A stretch of DNA of 64,000 nt from an uncultured Cohaesibacter sp. (GCF_963677725.1 NZ_OY782507.1:4322171-4386170); one strand, 5' to 3'; shown: positions 18,401-26,532, counted from the stretch's first letter. Notes: a model not told the origin generated them from the letters alone. Numbers and translations: made by a program.

Positions 18401-18525
18401 GATGGCGAGGCGATCTGCGGATATTGGGATATAGGCAGAGTAAAGATGGAAAGCACGCCGATGCCCATGATCAAGAATGAGATCACCCAGGCAAAGACGG
18501 GCCGGTCAATGAAGAAACGTGCCAT
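15421..18525 (-). CDS. RND multidrug efflux transporter, HAE1 (AcrB/MexB) family
   Basis: A 1034-residue inner-membrane proton-driven pump subunit. It opens MARFFIDRPVFAWVISFLIM, as AcrB-type proteins do, and has twelve helices with two large periplasmic loops. The proton-relay Asp pair is visible in GLLVDDAIVVVENVERIM, and the TM10-11 region reads TTIGLTGKNAILIVEFA. It follows the adaptor gene by 11 bp. No outer-membrane channel gene is in the window, so it presumably uses a TolC-like protein encoded elsewhere. Full length, no disruption. Export substrates cannot be predicted from sequence. Confidence 0.95.
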   Translation of the reverse strand: MARFFIDRPVFAWVISFLIMGIGVLSIFTLPISQYPQIASPSVQVSASYPGASAETVESTVTQILEQQMTGLDGLRYISSSSAANGRASLTMTFETGTNPDIAQVQVQNKVAQANPLLPEIVKRQGVSVKKSSAGFLMVIGLISEDGNLEQTDLSDYLNSNILDEISRLEGVGSVQVFGAPYAMRIWLDPAKLRAYELAPSDVLTAVSAQNAQITAGQFGSRPAPAGQQLNATITAQSLLQTPEDFEQIVLRADEDGGLVLLRDVARVEIGAQSYSAIARYNGQPASGMAVQLASGANALSTARLVKERIEELSQFFPDGVTYTIPYDTTPFVELSIEEVVKTLFEAIGLVFLVMLLFLQNLRATLIPTLAVPVVLLGTFGVLAAAGFSINVLTMLAMVLAIGLLVDDAIVVVENVERIMEEEGLSPRDATRKSMGQISGALVGIAMVLSAVFVPMAFFGGSTGVIYKQFSITIVSAMFLSVVVALTLTPALCATILKPVKHGAKDRGLVGWFNRGFNGLTNGYASAAGRVARLPVLFVIIYLGLSGSMGWLFDKTPTGFLPEEDQGIMFALVQAPAGSTAEHTLGVVKQAEQHFLAQKNVQSLFSVVGFSFSGSGQNAGMAFVRMKDWSLRPGPQNSVQAEAGKAFGALAHVQGAMVFPLVPPAVIELGNASGFDFYLQARDGQSHEELTAARNQLMGMVSQSPLIGSIRPSGLEDAAQYKINIDWRRAGAMGVSAADVSNLLSVAWAGRYVNDFLDRGRIKRVIVQGEADARATPESLKDWRVRNASGGFVPFNNFSDGKWNFGAQGLYRYNGVPALQLQGAPKAGVSSGEAMAEIERLAAQLPPGYRIAWNGLSLEERESGDQAPLLYALSLAVVFLSLAALYESWAIPMAVILAMPLGVLGALIAAFLGGYANDVFFQVGLLTTIGLTGKNAILIVEFARDRQRMGDTALAAVVEATKQRFRPIVMTSLAFSLGVLPLVISTGAGAAGRQAIGTGVLGGMIAATILVVLFTPLFYVLIRKFAPFKEISPD

Positions 18526-18536
18526 GATCGGGTCCC

Positions 18537-19757
18537 TTATTCTGCCTTGGATTTGGCATCGGCATTAGCAGCAGGTGCACCTTTTGGTGCTCCGGCTTTC
18601 GGGGCTGCGGGCGCTGCGCCTGCTTCCTGTGGCGCGACTTTGGCACCCGGACGCGCCTTGGCAAAGCCATCCACCATCAATCGGTCACCCTCGGCAACGC
18701 CTGCGGAGACAATCCACTGATTGCCCTGATCCTGCACGATTGTCAGAGGACGGGGTTCAACGACATTGTCCTTGTTGACGATCCAGGCGATTGGCTGGCC
18801 ACGGCGGTCACGCATGACGGCTTTTTGTGGCACTTTCGCCCCTTGCTTGATCAAGCCCTGTTGCAGGCGGACGCGGACATACATGCCCGGAATGAGCAAA
18901 CGGTCCGGGTTGGCGAATTCCATGCGCAGCGTCAGAACGCCGGTCGCCTGATCAACTTGTGTGTCAGCGGCGGCCAATTGCCCCTTCAATTCATAGGTCG
19001 AGCTATCGGCCAGAATGAGGGTTGCTTCGCGGTTTTTCTCGCTGCTGTTGTTGTTGGCGCGCCTGAAGGCCAGAATTTCGGCCGCAGACTGCGTCACATC
19101 CACATGCACCGGGTCAACGGTGCGGATGATGGCCATGGCAGATGCCGAAGCGCTGGAGACCAGCGCGCCTTCATTGATCTGGGAGAAGCCTATGACACCA
19201 GCGAGCGGGGCCTTGATGACGGTGCGATCAAGATTGATCTGGGCGCTTTTGAGTTCTGCCTCAGCGGACTGGACCTGAGCCTCAGCCGATTTGCGACTGG
19301 CAACAGTGGTTTCAAAGGCCTGCGTGCTCACCAGCTTGCGTTCCAGCAGCTGGTTCTGGCGGGCTTCTTCGGCCTTTGCCAGTGCCAATTGGGCTTCTGC
19401 CTGTGCCAGCTGTGCTTTTGCACGGCTGACCTGAGCCTCATAGGTGGCCGGGTCAATCTGATAGAGCGGATCGCCAACGGCAACCAGATCGTCTTCGACA
19501 AACAGCCGTTTGGTGACGATGCCCTGAACCTGCGGACGGACTTCGGCTTCGCGAGAGGCGGAGACGCGGCCCGGCAAGGTGACGGTGAGCGGAATGTCTT
19601 CCAGCTTGATGGTTTGAATGGTGACCGGTGTGGGTGGCTGCTTTCCGCCCGGGGCTTGAGCGAATGCCGGTAATGGCAGGGACAGCATGGAAATGGCTGA
19701 GGCGGAAAAAATCAATCGGCGTATCTGTGACGGAAGGGCCATTGTATGGTCTCGCAT
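18537..19757 (-). CDS. RND efflux periplasmic adaptor (AcrA/MexA family)
   Basis: A 406-residue membrane-fusion protein linking the RND pump to an outer-membrane channel. An N-terminal signal sequence ends near PAFAQA. The lipoyl/hairpin region contains a long alpha-helical heptad segment (QVSRAKAQLAQAEAQLALAK), and beta-barrel domains follow; the tail is rich in Ala, Pro and Lys. No lipobox Cys was seen, unlike AcrA. The start could also be ATG 19742 with a weak GAG site; neither start has a strong ribosome site. Co-transcribed with the pump, and possibly with tetR 181 bp upstream. Confidence 0.92.
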   Translation of the reverse strand: MRDHTMALPSQIRRLIFSASAISMLSLPLPAFAQAPGGKQPPTPVTIQTIKLEDIPLTVTLPGRVSASREAEVRPQVQGIVTKRLFVEDDLVAVGDPLYQIDPATYEAQVSRAKAQLAQAEAQLALAKAEEARQNQLLERKLVSTQAFETTVASRKSAEAQVQSAEAELKSAQINLDRTVIKAPLAGVIGFSQINEGALVSSASASAMAIIRTVDPVHVDVTQSAAEILAFRRANNNSSEKNREATLILADSSTYELKGQLAAADTQVDQATGVLTLRMEFANPDRLLIPGMYVRVRLQQGLIKQGAKVPQKAVMRDRRGQPIAWIVNKDNVVEPRPLTIVQDQGNQWIVSAGVAEGDRLMVDGFAKARPGAKVAPQEAGAAPAAPKAGAPKGAPAANADAKSKAE

Positions 19758-19938
19758 AGGTTTGTTCGATGGATGCCGGACGGTGCTGCTAGTCTGTTTG
19801 GGAGGCAGACCATTGAAATTTCAGACGGTGTCACGACGATCCAAATAAGTCTTATGGTTGTTGATTCATGGCGTTCGGTGCCCGGCTCCATCGGGCAAAA
19901 AGGTCATGAATGCAGTGTTGTTAGACATTCAGGCTTTA

Positions 19939-20538
19939 TTATTCGGGTTTGTACAACGCCATGAACATGGTCACGGCGTCATCAATGATCTTGTCAATTT
20001 GCTCTTCAGAGGGCAGAGATTCGCCTGCCATCAGTTGCGGCCAAAAGAGGAAGGCCTTGATTGTTGCCATGAATTGGGTGGCAGCATAGCCAACTTCGGC
20101 TTGTTTCAGTTTGCCGGCCTGCATGGCATCGGCAATGATTTGGGCGAAAGGCCCCTGGCGTACCCGGTCATGCTCGAAAAGGCTGCGGCTCATCTTCGGG
20201 TTGCGAATGAATTCAGAAGTGACCACTCTGGCCAGCGCCAGCGTGTTGGGGTCTTCAATATAGGGCACATAGGCCTTTGCCGTCTTGCGCAGCTGGCTCT
20301 CAACCGAGCTGCTGGGGTCATGGGTTCCAAAATCATAGCAACCAGCGTCGCTCATCAGCTTGTCGATGATTGCATCAAACAGAGCTTCCTTGCTTTCGAA
20401 GTGGTTGTAAAGGGTGCGTTTGGAGACCGAGGCGAGCTCCGCAATGCGATTGATCCGTGCGGCGGCAAAGCCGATCTCGCCGAATTCAACCAGCGCGGCG
20501 TCAAGAATATCCTGTCTCTTGCGGTCTTTGAGCTTCAA
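19939..20538 (-). CDS. TetR/AcrR family repressor of the RND operon
   Basis: A 199-residue regulator with an N-terminal TetR helix-turn-helix (about residues 8-54; INRIAELASVSKRTLYNHFESKEALFDAII) and an all-helical ligand domain. It is transcribed in the same direction as the adaptor and pump genes, directly upstream of them. Two matching 18-bp palindromes lie 22-80 bp before its start, the arrangement expected for autorepression, with the efflux genes reached by read-through or by a promoter in the 181-bp gap. The inducer is unknown. Confidence 0.92.
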   Translation of the reverse strand: MKLKDRKRQDILDAALVEFGEIGFAAARINRIAELASVSKRTLYNHFESKEALFDAIIDKLMSDAGCYDFGTHDPSSSVESQLRKTAKAYVPYIEDPNTLALARVVTSEFIRNPKMSRSLFEHDRVRQGPFAQIIADAMQAGKLKQAEVGYAATQFMATIKAFLFWPQLMAGESLPSEEQIDKIIDDAVTMFMALYKPE

Positions 20539-20559
20539 ACAGTCGGTCTCCGAATTTTT

Positions 20560-20577
20560 GTAAACTGATTAGTTTAC
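20560..20577. promoter_or_regulatory. Putative TetR operator 1
   Basis: GTAAACTGATTAGTTTAC has perfect 7-bp arms (GTAAACT/AGTTTAC) around GATT, 22 bp upstream of the tetR start codon. Size and symmetry fit a TetR-family dimer site. Confidence 0.75.
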
Positions 20578-20600
20578 ATTTTATAAGTCGGCCTCTATGG

Positions 20601-20618
20601 GTACACTAATCAGTTTAC
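20601..20618. promoter_or_regulatory. Putative TetR operator 2
   Basis: GTACACTAATCAGTTTAC equals the reverse complement of operator 1 with a single mismatch. Its centre is 41 bp from that of operator 1, close to four helical turns, so both dimers would bind one DNA face. The rest of the 327-bp spacer up to the acyl-CoA synthetase start shows nothing else clear. Confidence 0.72.
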
Positions 20619-20865
20619 AATTTAAAGAGTTGATATGCGAAATACTCAGAAATGGTGACTGTTGTCAGTCTCATCTGGCTCGATGCGCAATCATGACCGG
20701 AAAGTGCTAAAGATGTTTGACAGGCTTTGAGCTTTTGGCGATGGTTGGCTTTACAAAAGAAAATCAACCATTTGTCGGGCTGGGAGGTGTGCCGGGCAAA
20801 GGGTCGGCAGGTCTGACATAAGGTGCAGGCTTGCCAGAAAAAGACTTCTGAAGGGGGAGACGCGC

Positions 20866-22452
20866 ATGAGCGCCAATATACGCATGCCCTGGTCAACCAG
20901 AACCATGAATCTGGCCCATTATGTTGAACAACAGGCGCGCCGCCTGCCCGAACGCCCGGCTTTTGTTTGGGGTGAGACCATCTGGGACTGGCAGTCCTTT
21001 GACGATCGGGTCAAGCGGATGGCTGGGGTGTTGGCGGACAAGGCCGGTGTGCGCAAGGGCGACCGCGTGTTGGTCCAGTCGCAAAATTGCAATCAGTTGT
21101 TTGAATCCTTCTATGCCTGTCTGCGATTGGGGGCGATTTGGGTGCCCGCCAATTTCCGCTGCTCGCCGGGGGATTTTACCTGGATGGCGGAATTGTCCGG
21201 TGCCAAGGTGATGCTGTGCAATGCGTCCTATCCTGAGCATGCGGCGATCAAGGCACCCAAAATCGAGACCCGATTGTCGATTGGCCCGTCTGATTTTGGC
21301 GAAGATATAGAAAGCCTGATGGCTAACCATGATGGCGCAGTCCCGCCGCTTGCCGCTGTCGACCGTGATGATATTTGCTGGTTATTCTTCACCTCCGGGA
21401 CCACAGGCAAGCCGAAGGCGGCGATGTTGACCCATGGCCAGCTTGGTTTTGTGATCAACAATCATCTGGCCGATCTGGTCCCCGGTATCACTCATGAGGA
21501 TGCTTCCATCGTGGTGGCTCCGCTGACCCATGGGGCGGGGGTGCACCAGATGTTGACGGTCGCTCGCGGCGCGGCAACCATCCTGCCTGGAGCAGCCAAT
21601 TTCGATCCAGCAGAAATCTGGTCTCTGATTGAACAATGGCGGGTCTGCACTATGTTCACCGTACCAACCATCCTGAAGATGATGGTTGAAGCGCCGCAAC
21701 GCGCCGACTATGACACATCCTGCCTCAGCCATATCGTTTATGCGGGTGCCCCGATGTATCGCAGTGATCAGATCACAGCTTTGGAAGCTTTGGGGCCGGT
21801 GCTTGTGCAATATTTCGGCCTTGGGGAAGTGACTGGCACCATCACCCAACTGCCGACCTATGAGCATAGCATCGGGGCCGATATGCGGGTTGGCACCTGC
21901 GGCTTTGCCAGAACCGGAATGCAGGTGGAGATTCAAGGGTCGGATGGGCAGCCAATGGCACCGGGGGAAACCGGCGAAATCTGCGTGCTTGGGCCTGCGG
22001 TCTTTGCAGGATACTGGAGCAACCCGGAGGCCAATGAGAAGAGTTTCCGGGATGGCTGGTTTCTCACCGGCGATTTGGGGCATATGGATGAGGCGGGCTA
22101 TCTCTATATCACCGGCCGGGCTTCGGATATGTATATTTCGGGCGGATCGAATATCTATCCGCTGGAGATTGAAGAGAAAATTCTTGAGCATCCTTCTGTT
22201 ACGGAAACCGCCGTGTTTGGCATGCCGCACCCGAAATGGGGGGAGATTGGCGTGGCGGTCTGCACTCTGACCCCGGGCCATAGCTTGCGCGCGGAGGAGT
22301 TGGAGACTTATTTGCGGGCCCATGTGGCGCGTTACAAGATCCCGAAACAGTTCCATTTCTGGCAGGAAATCCCCAAATCCGGGGTTGGAAAACTGGCCAA
22401 GCGTCTGATCCGGGCGGAGCTTGAGCGGCGGATCGAGGCGGGCGAAGCATGA
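20866..22452 (+). CDS. Acyl-CoA synthetase (AMP-forming), ANL superfamily
   Basis: A 528-residue enzyme that activates a carboxylic acid as acyl-AMP and then acyl-CoA. P-loop-like motif FFTSGTTGKPKAAMLTH near residue 175, core motif YFGLGEVTG, hinge DLGHMDEAGYLYITGR near 400, and the catalytic Lys in PKSGVGKLAKR near the C-terminus are all intact. GGGGGAG precedes ATG 20866. The stop overlaps the next ORF by 4 bp. It heads a four-gene unit with a PCC-domain protein, a PdxA-like dehydrogenase and a TIM-barrel-cupin fusion, so the acid is probably a catabolic intermediate rather than a membrane fatty acid. Substrate unknown. Confidence 0.92.
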   Translation: MSANIRMPWSTRTMNLAHYVEQQARRLPERPAFVWGETIWDWQSFDDRVKRMAGVLADKAGVRKGDRVLVQSQNCNQLFESFYACLRLGAIWVPANFRCSPGDFTWMAELSGAKVMLCNASYPEHAAIKAPKIETRLSIGPSDFGEDIESLMANHDGAVPPLAAVDRDDICWLFFTSGTTGKPKAAMLTHGQLGFVINNHLADLVPGITHEDASIVVAPLTHGAGVHQMLTVARGAATILPGAANFDPAEIWSLIEQWRVCTMFTVPTILKMMVEAPQRADYDTSCLSHIVYAGAPMYRSDQITALEALGPVLVQYFGLGEVTGTITQLPTYEHSIGADMRVGTCGFARTGMQVEIQGSDGQPMAPGETGEICVLGPAVFAGYWSNPEANEKSFRDGWFLTGDLGHMDEAGYLYITGRASDMYISGGSNIYPLEIEEKILEHPSVTETAVFGMPHPKWGEIGVAVCTLTPGHSLRAEELETYLRAHVARYKIPKQFHFWQEIPKSGVGKLAKRLIRAELERRIEAGEA

Positions 22453-23327
22453 GGTCTGTTCCGCGCTCAGTGACCCATCCGGGACCGAAGGCCGCAGAGC
22501 GTCTGCCCTTTTCCCGGTCGCGGGGGCGGGCGGTGACGCTTGCCTTGCGAGGCGATCAGGATCTTCAGTCGGCCATCGCCGAGGCTCTGGCCGGTGTTGG
22601 CCTTTATAGCGGCTGGTTAGAGCTGGAGGCTGCGCCAGTGGATGCTTTGGCCTATGTCATTCCCGACAAGGCGCCCAATGATCAGACCGTGGCATGGTAT
22701 TCGCAAACGCACCGCCTGCAAGCGCCCGGTCTCATCCATCATTTGGGGCTGGTGGTTGGACAGGCGGACGGGGCCTTGTTTCTGCATGGGCATGGCTCAT
22801 GGGGGCATGGCTCATGGTCTGAGACTGATGGCGCGGTGCGGTTTGGTCATGTGCTGTTTGCCGAAACCATGCTGGCGCAAGATGTCATAGCGCACGGCTT
22901 TTTGCTGGATGACGCCTGTTTTGAACGATTGCCCGATGCGGAGAGCAATTTTTCCCTGTTTCAGACCAAAAGTCTGTCGCAGCCAGAGCCGGATGGCGCT
23001 GATTTTGCGCTGTTGCGGATGTTGCCCAATGAGGATCTGGCAATGGGGCTTGATATGGTCTGCGCCCGGCTTGGCTGGCAGCAGGCGCGTGTCTTTGGGC
23101 TTGGCAGTCTGGTCGGGGCGGAGTTTGACGATGGTCGGCTGCTTGACTCTTTTGCCACTGAATTCGTCATTCGTGATGCGCTTGCTCACGGGGAGGCGGG
23201 ATGTCTCCGGGGACCTGAGATTGTCATTGTGGGCGAAGCGGGCGGTGCGGGACTGCGCGGTCGGGTGACGCGCGGTGCCAATCCGGTTCTGGTGACGGCT
23301 GAGATCCTGCTCCAACGGATATCATGA
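22449..23327 (+). CDS. PCC (DUF296/PD1-like) domain protein
   Basis: A 292-residue cytosolic protein with no signal peptide. The middle (about 85-150) shows the PCC/DUF296 pattern: HLGLVVGQADGALFLHGHG, FGHVLFAETMLAQDVIAHG, with His and Glu in metal-site-like positions. The C-terminal half appears to be a second, weaker PCC-like repeat (RLGWQQARVFGLGSLVGAEF). PCC proteins are mostly uncharacterised; in plants the fold is joined to AT-hooks, which are absent here. Start ATG 22449 overlaps the synthetase stop, so the two are translationally coupled and may share a pathway. A role as a small-molecule or acyl-CoA binding/enzyme subunit is only inference. Confidence 0.7.
   Translation: MRSVPRSVTHPGPKAAERLPFSRSRGRAVTLALRGDQDLQSAIAEALAGVGLYSGWLELEAAPVDALAYVIPDKAPNDQTVAWYSQTHRLQAPGLIHHLGLVVGQADGALFLHGHGSWGHGSWSETDGAVRFGHVLFAETMLAQDVIAHGFLLDDACFERLPDAESNFSLFQTKSLSQPEPDGADFALLRMLPNEDLAMGLDMVCARLGWQQARVFGLGSLVGAEFDDGRLLDSFATEFVIRDALAHGEAGCLRGPEIVIVGEAGGAGLRGRVTRGANPVLVTAEILLQRIS
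22788..22817 (+). repeat. In-frame 15-bp tandem duplication inside the PCC protein
   Basis: Two perfect copies of GGGCATGGCTCATGG encode a doubled GHGSW block at the His-rich loop of the PCC domain. It is either recent slippage or a functional repeat. Confidence 0.9.
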
Positions 23328-23461
23328 GAGGAGCTGAAGGGCATTTCCTCCTGTGTGAGATGGAGCCATTGCTTGAAGGGGGATGCTTCCCGGTTTAGAT
23401 TGCAGTCGACTGATTGTGCTGGCAAATATGGCCAGCGAAAGCCCAATGAGGAACAGCATCC

Positions 23462-24460
23462 ATGACCCAAGCGCCCTTGATCATCACTATGGGAGATCCG
23501 TCCGGGATCGGCCCGGAAATCTCGGTCAAATCCCTTCTGGGCAAGAATGCTGATTGCGTTATTGCTGGCAATGTTTCGGTGATTTCCAAGGCGGTTAAAG
23601 CCCTCGGTCTGCCGCTTGATGTCCACCCGATTGATCGAATCGATGATGCCCAGTTACAAGACGGGGTGATTGATGTGTTGGAGACCGGGGATGCGGGCGC
23701 TGATTTCCCCGTTGGACAGATTTCGGCTGTTAGCGGCAAGGCGGCGTTTGATGCAATTGTCAAAGCGATCGAGCTTGCCAAGGCAGGGGCAGTGTCAGGG
23801 ATTGTTACCGCACCAATCCATAAGGAAGCCCTGTCGGCAGCAGGGGTCGATTTCCCCGGCCATACGGAAATGCTGGCCACGTTTGGTGGCTCAGACCGTG
23901 TGGCGATGATGTTGGCCAATGACGAGATCCGAACGGTTCTCGTCACGATCCATTGCTCGATGGCCGATGCCATTCGGGGTGGCGATTTTGACGCCCAGAT
24001 CAATGCAATCCAACTGGCCCATGAGGGGTGCCGGGCACTGGGGATCGAGAAGCCGCGCATTGCAGTGGCGGGCCTTAACCCGCATGCGGGGGAAGGCGGT
24101 TTGTTTGGGCGCGAGGAAATCGACATCATTGCCCCGGCGATCAAAGCCATGTGCGCGAAGGGGCTGGATGTCTCTGGCCCATGGCCGGGGGATACGGTTT
24201 ATATGGCCGCGCGGCGGGGAAAATTCGACGTGGTCGTGGCGCAATATCATGATCAGGGACTGATCCCGGTGAAATATCTGGGCGTTGAGAAGGGGGTCAA
24301 TATAACCCTCGGTCTGCCCTTTGTCCGAACCTCGCCAGACCATGGCACGGCGTTTGACATTGCCGGGCAGGGCATTGCCGATGCAAGCAGCCTGTCACTG
24401 GCGATTGACTATGCCCGCACCCTGATTACCACACGGATCAAAGCCGAGGAGACTGTCTGA
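23462..24460 (+). CDS. PdxA-family 4-phosphohydroxythreonine-type dehydrogenase
   Basis: A 332-residue NAD-dependent metal enzyme of the PdxA family. Motifs: ITMGDPSGIGPEI at the N-terminus, FPGHTEMLA with a metal His, GLNPHAGEGGLFG, and VAQYHDQGLIPVKYLG plus RTSPDHGTAFDIAG with the remaining metal ligands. In pyridoxine synthesis PdxA acts with PdxJ, but this copy sits in a ligase/PCC/cupin operon and ends in an ATG overlap with the fusion gene. A catabolic PdxA2-type role (oxidative decarboxylation of a phosphorylated hydroxy acid or a ring-diol acid) is therefore more likely than B6 synthesis. GAGGAA precedes ATG 23462. Confidence 0.88.
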   Translation: MTQAPLIITMGDPSGIGPEISVKSLLGKNADCVIAGNVSVISKAVKALGLPLDVHPIDRIDDAQLQDGVIDVLETGDAGADFPVGQISAVSGKAAFDAIVKAIELAKAGAVSGIVTAPIHKEALSAAGVDFPGHTEMLATFGGSDRVAMMLANDEIRTVLVTIHCSMADAIRGGDFDAQINAIQLAHEGCRALGIEKPRIAVAGLNPHAGEGGLFGREEIDIIAPAIKAMCAKGLDVSGPWPGDTVYMAARRGKFDVVVAQYHDQGLIPVKYLGVEKGVNITLGLPFVRTSPDHGTAFDIAGQGIADASSLSLAIDYARTLITTRIKAEETV

Positions 24461-25518
24461 TGGGCCTTCGTTTTATATTCATGCTGACCCGCGATGACCG
24501 CACGGTTGAAGATGCGGTTGATCATTTGGCCACCGCCCTGTCTTTGGGGGTGCGCCATATTGGCTTTAAGGATGTGGGGCTGCCGATTGCGGCCTTGAAA
24601 GATCTCAATGCGATGATCAAGGCCAAGGGGGCAACGTCTTATCTCGAGGTGGTTTCCCTTGACCGGGACAGCGAGATCCAGTCAGCCAAAGCGGCGGTTG
24701 ATATTGGCGTTGATGTGCTGCTTGGTGGCACGCGGGTGGAGGATGTGCTGCCTGTGATAGCGGGCAGCGAGATCGCCTATTTCCCGTTCCCCGGCCGGAT
24801 TACGGGCCACCCGAGTGTTTTGGAAGGCTCGGTTGAGGAAGTTGTCGAAAGCGCGCGCGTCATGGCGGCCCATGACGGGGTGCATGGTCTCGACCTGTTG
24901 GCCTATCGCGCTCAGTTGCCGGACATTCCTGCGTTGATTTCAGCTGTTTGCGAAGCAGCTGGCAAGCCGGTGATCGTGGCCGGGTCGATTGCTGACAAGG
25001 ATCGCATTGCTGCGGTTCACAAGACCGGCGCGGCGGGCTTTACCATCGGGACGGCGGCGCTTGATGGGGACTATCTTGGCCCATCAGAACCGGTGGAAGC
25101 GCAACTTGCGGCGATTGTGCGGGATGTTGCGGCGCTCAATGGCCATCTGTCGCCCTTTGGCAAGAAAAGCCTCGATCTGGCCTTTGGTGGTTTTTCCGAT
25201 TGTTGGGCGCCACGGATCGCCGGGCAGGTCAACAATATGCAGATCAAGCTGGCGAAGTTTCAAGGGGCCTTTACCTGGCATTTCCATGAAAAGGAAGATG
25301 AGCTGTTTCTCGTCCATCGCGGTCGCTTGCTGATGCGCTTCAGGGACCGCGAGGAGATTGTTGAAGAAGGGGAGTTTATCGTCGTGCCGCACGGGGTTGA
25401 ACATTGTCCCGTGGCGCTGACCGATATCTGCGAGGTGGTTTTGCTCGAACCGGCAACGACTATCAATACCGGTACGGCTGAGGATGAGCGGCGGCGGGTG
25501 GAGCTTGACAGCATCTAG
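24460..25518 (+). CDS. Fusion of a TIM-barrel (aldolase/dehydratase-like) domain with a C-terminal cupin
   Basis: A 352-residue protein. Residues 1-235 read as a (beta/alpha)8 barrel with a phosphate-binding type ending (VAGSIADKDRIAAV, then GAAGFTIGTAAL). Residues 240-352 are a complete single cupin with the metal motif WHFHEKEDELFLVHRG (His, His, Glu) and a second-motif His in VVPHGVEHCPVA. The cupin half begins at a point that looks like the natural start of stand-alone cupins (LDLAFGGFSDCWAPRIAGQ). No stop or frameshift is seen at the joint. Coupled by a 1-bp overlap to the PdxA-like gene. Chemistry is not recognised; the barrel may act on the PdxA product. Confidence 0.75.
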   Translation: MGLRFIFMLTRDDRTVEDAVDHLATALSLGVRHIGFKDVGLPIAALKDLNAMIKAKGATSYLEVVSLDRDSEIQSAKAAVDIGVDVLLGGTRVEDVLPVIAGSEIAYFPFPGRITGHPSVLEGSVEEVVESARVMAAHDGVHGLDLLAYRAQLPDIPALISAVCEAAGKPVIVAGSIADKDRIAAVHKTGAAGFTIGTAALDGDYLGPSEPVEAQLAAIVRDVAALNGHLSPFGKKSLDLAFGGFSDCWAPRIAGQVNNMQIKLAKFQGAFTWHFHEKEDELFLVHRGRLLMRFRDREEIVEEGEFIVVPHGVEHCPVALTDICEVVLLEPATTINTGTAEDERRRVELDSI

Positions 25519-25530
25519 GCTTTCGAGCGG

Positions 25531-26391
25531 TCACTTCTCAGCTTCGGGTGCCTTATTGCTGATCTGATAGGCCAGAGCCACAACGATGGACTGGATGAGG
25601 CATTGGGTGGCAGAGGTTGAGCGGAAAGCGTCGATGTGAGGCTCGTCAATGGCAAAGCAGACATCGCCCAAGGTGGCGATGGGGCTTATCTGGCTGTCGG
25701 TCATGACGATCAGACCTGCTCCTGCTTTCTTGGCGGCCTCAGCGGCGGCGCGGGTCTGGCTTGAATAGGGGGCATAGCTGATGGCAACGATCACGTCATT
25801 GCTGGTGACTTGATTCATCTGTTCGCGATGCATGCCGCCCAGACCGTCGACCATCACCACGCTGCGTTCGAGATGATAAAGGGCATAGCGCAGAGAGACA
25901 GCGAGGCTGAATGAGCGCCCCATGCCGGCAATATAGATGGTGCTGGCGTCGGACAAGAGATCAATGGCCCGCTGCAGATTTTCCGGCAGAATCGTGTCGT
26001 TGAGATTTTTCAGCGAGACAATGGTGGCATCGGCAAAGTCGGTCAGGATCTTGCGAGCGCGGTCCGCCGGTGTCGCTTCGGCCACGAAGGCCTTGGTCAT
26101 CTTGGCCCGCTCGGTATAGCTCGGCGTCTCCTCCAGCAACTTGTCGCGGAATAGCTGTTTCATCTCATTAAAGCCCGCAAAGCCAAAGCTTGAGGCAAAG
26201 CGGATCATGGTTGAGGGCGGGACGTCGGCCTTCTCGGCAATGACCGCTATTGTGTCAAAGGCAACACTGTTTTGATATTGGGTCACATATTGGGCGACCT
26301 GCTGCAGGCGTTTGCTCAGATTGTCATAGTCGGTACGGATCTGGTCGAGCAATTCAGCGACATTCTTTGCAGCGGGCATATCGGCATTCAT
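25531..26391 (-). CDS. RpiR/MurR family regulator (HTH + SIS domain)
   Basis: A 286-residue regulator from ATG 26391 (an upstream in-frame TTG/ATG region adds up to 29 low-complexity residues without better support). The N-terminal HTH_6 region, VAEKADVPPSTMIRFASSFGF, lies near residues 45-75. The C-terminal SIS phosphosugar-binding domain has YIAGMGRSFSLA and AISYAPYSSQTRAAAEAAKK. It is convergent with the fusion gene and lies just downstream of iolA on the same strand. RpiR proteins (IolR) control inositol genes in rhizobia, so iolA/iolE control is the best guess; the acyl-CoA ligase operon is the alternative. Confidence 0.85.
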   Translation of the reverse strand: MNADMPAAKNVAELLDQIRTDYDNLSKRLQQVAQYVTQYQNSVAFDTIAVIAEKADVPPSTMIRFASSFGFAGFNEMKQLFRDKLLEETPSYTERAKMTKAFVAEATPADRARKILTDFADATIVSLKNLNDTILPENLQRAIDLLSDASTIYIAGMGRSFSLAVSLRYALYHLERSVVMVDGLGGMHREQMNQVTSNDVIVAISYAPYSSQTRAAAEAAKKAGAGLIVMTDSQISPIATLGDVCFAIDEPHIDAFRSTSATQCLIQSIVVALAYQISNKAPEAEK

Positions 26392-26532
26392 CCTGAGCGG
26401 TTCTGATGGTCTGCGGAGTAGGGGATTACCCGAAGATATTGAACCACCGAGGCGATTGCCAGAAGAAGTTTCACGCAACGATCTTTATCAGGACAGACTG
26501 GGGTTTCTTCTAGAGAATTCGGGGCTTCATCA

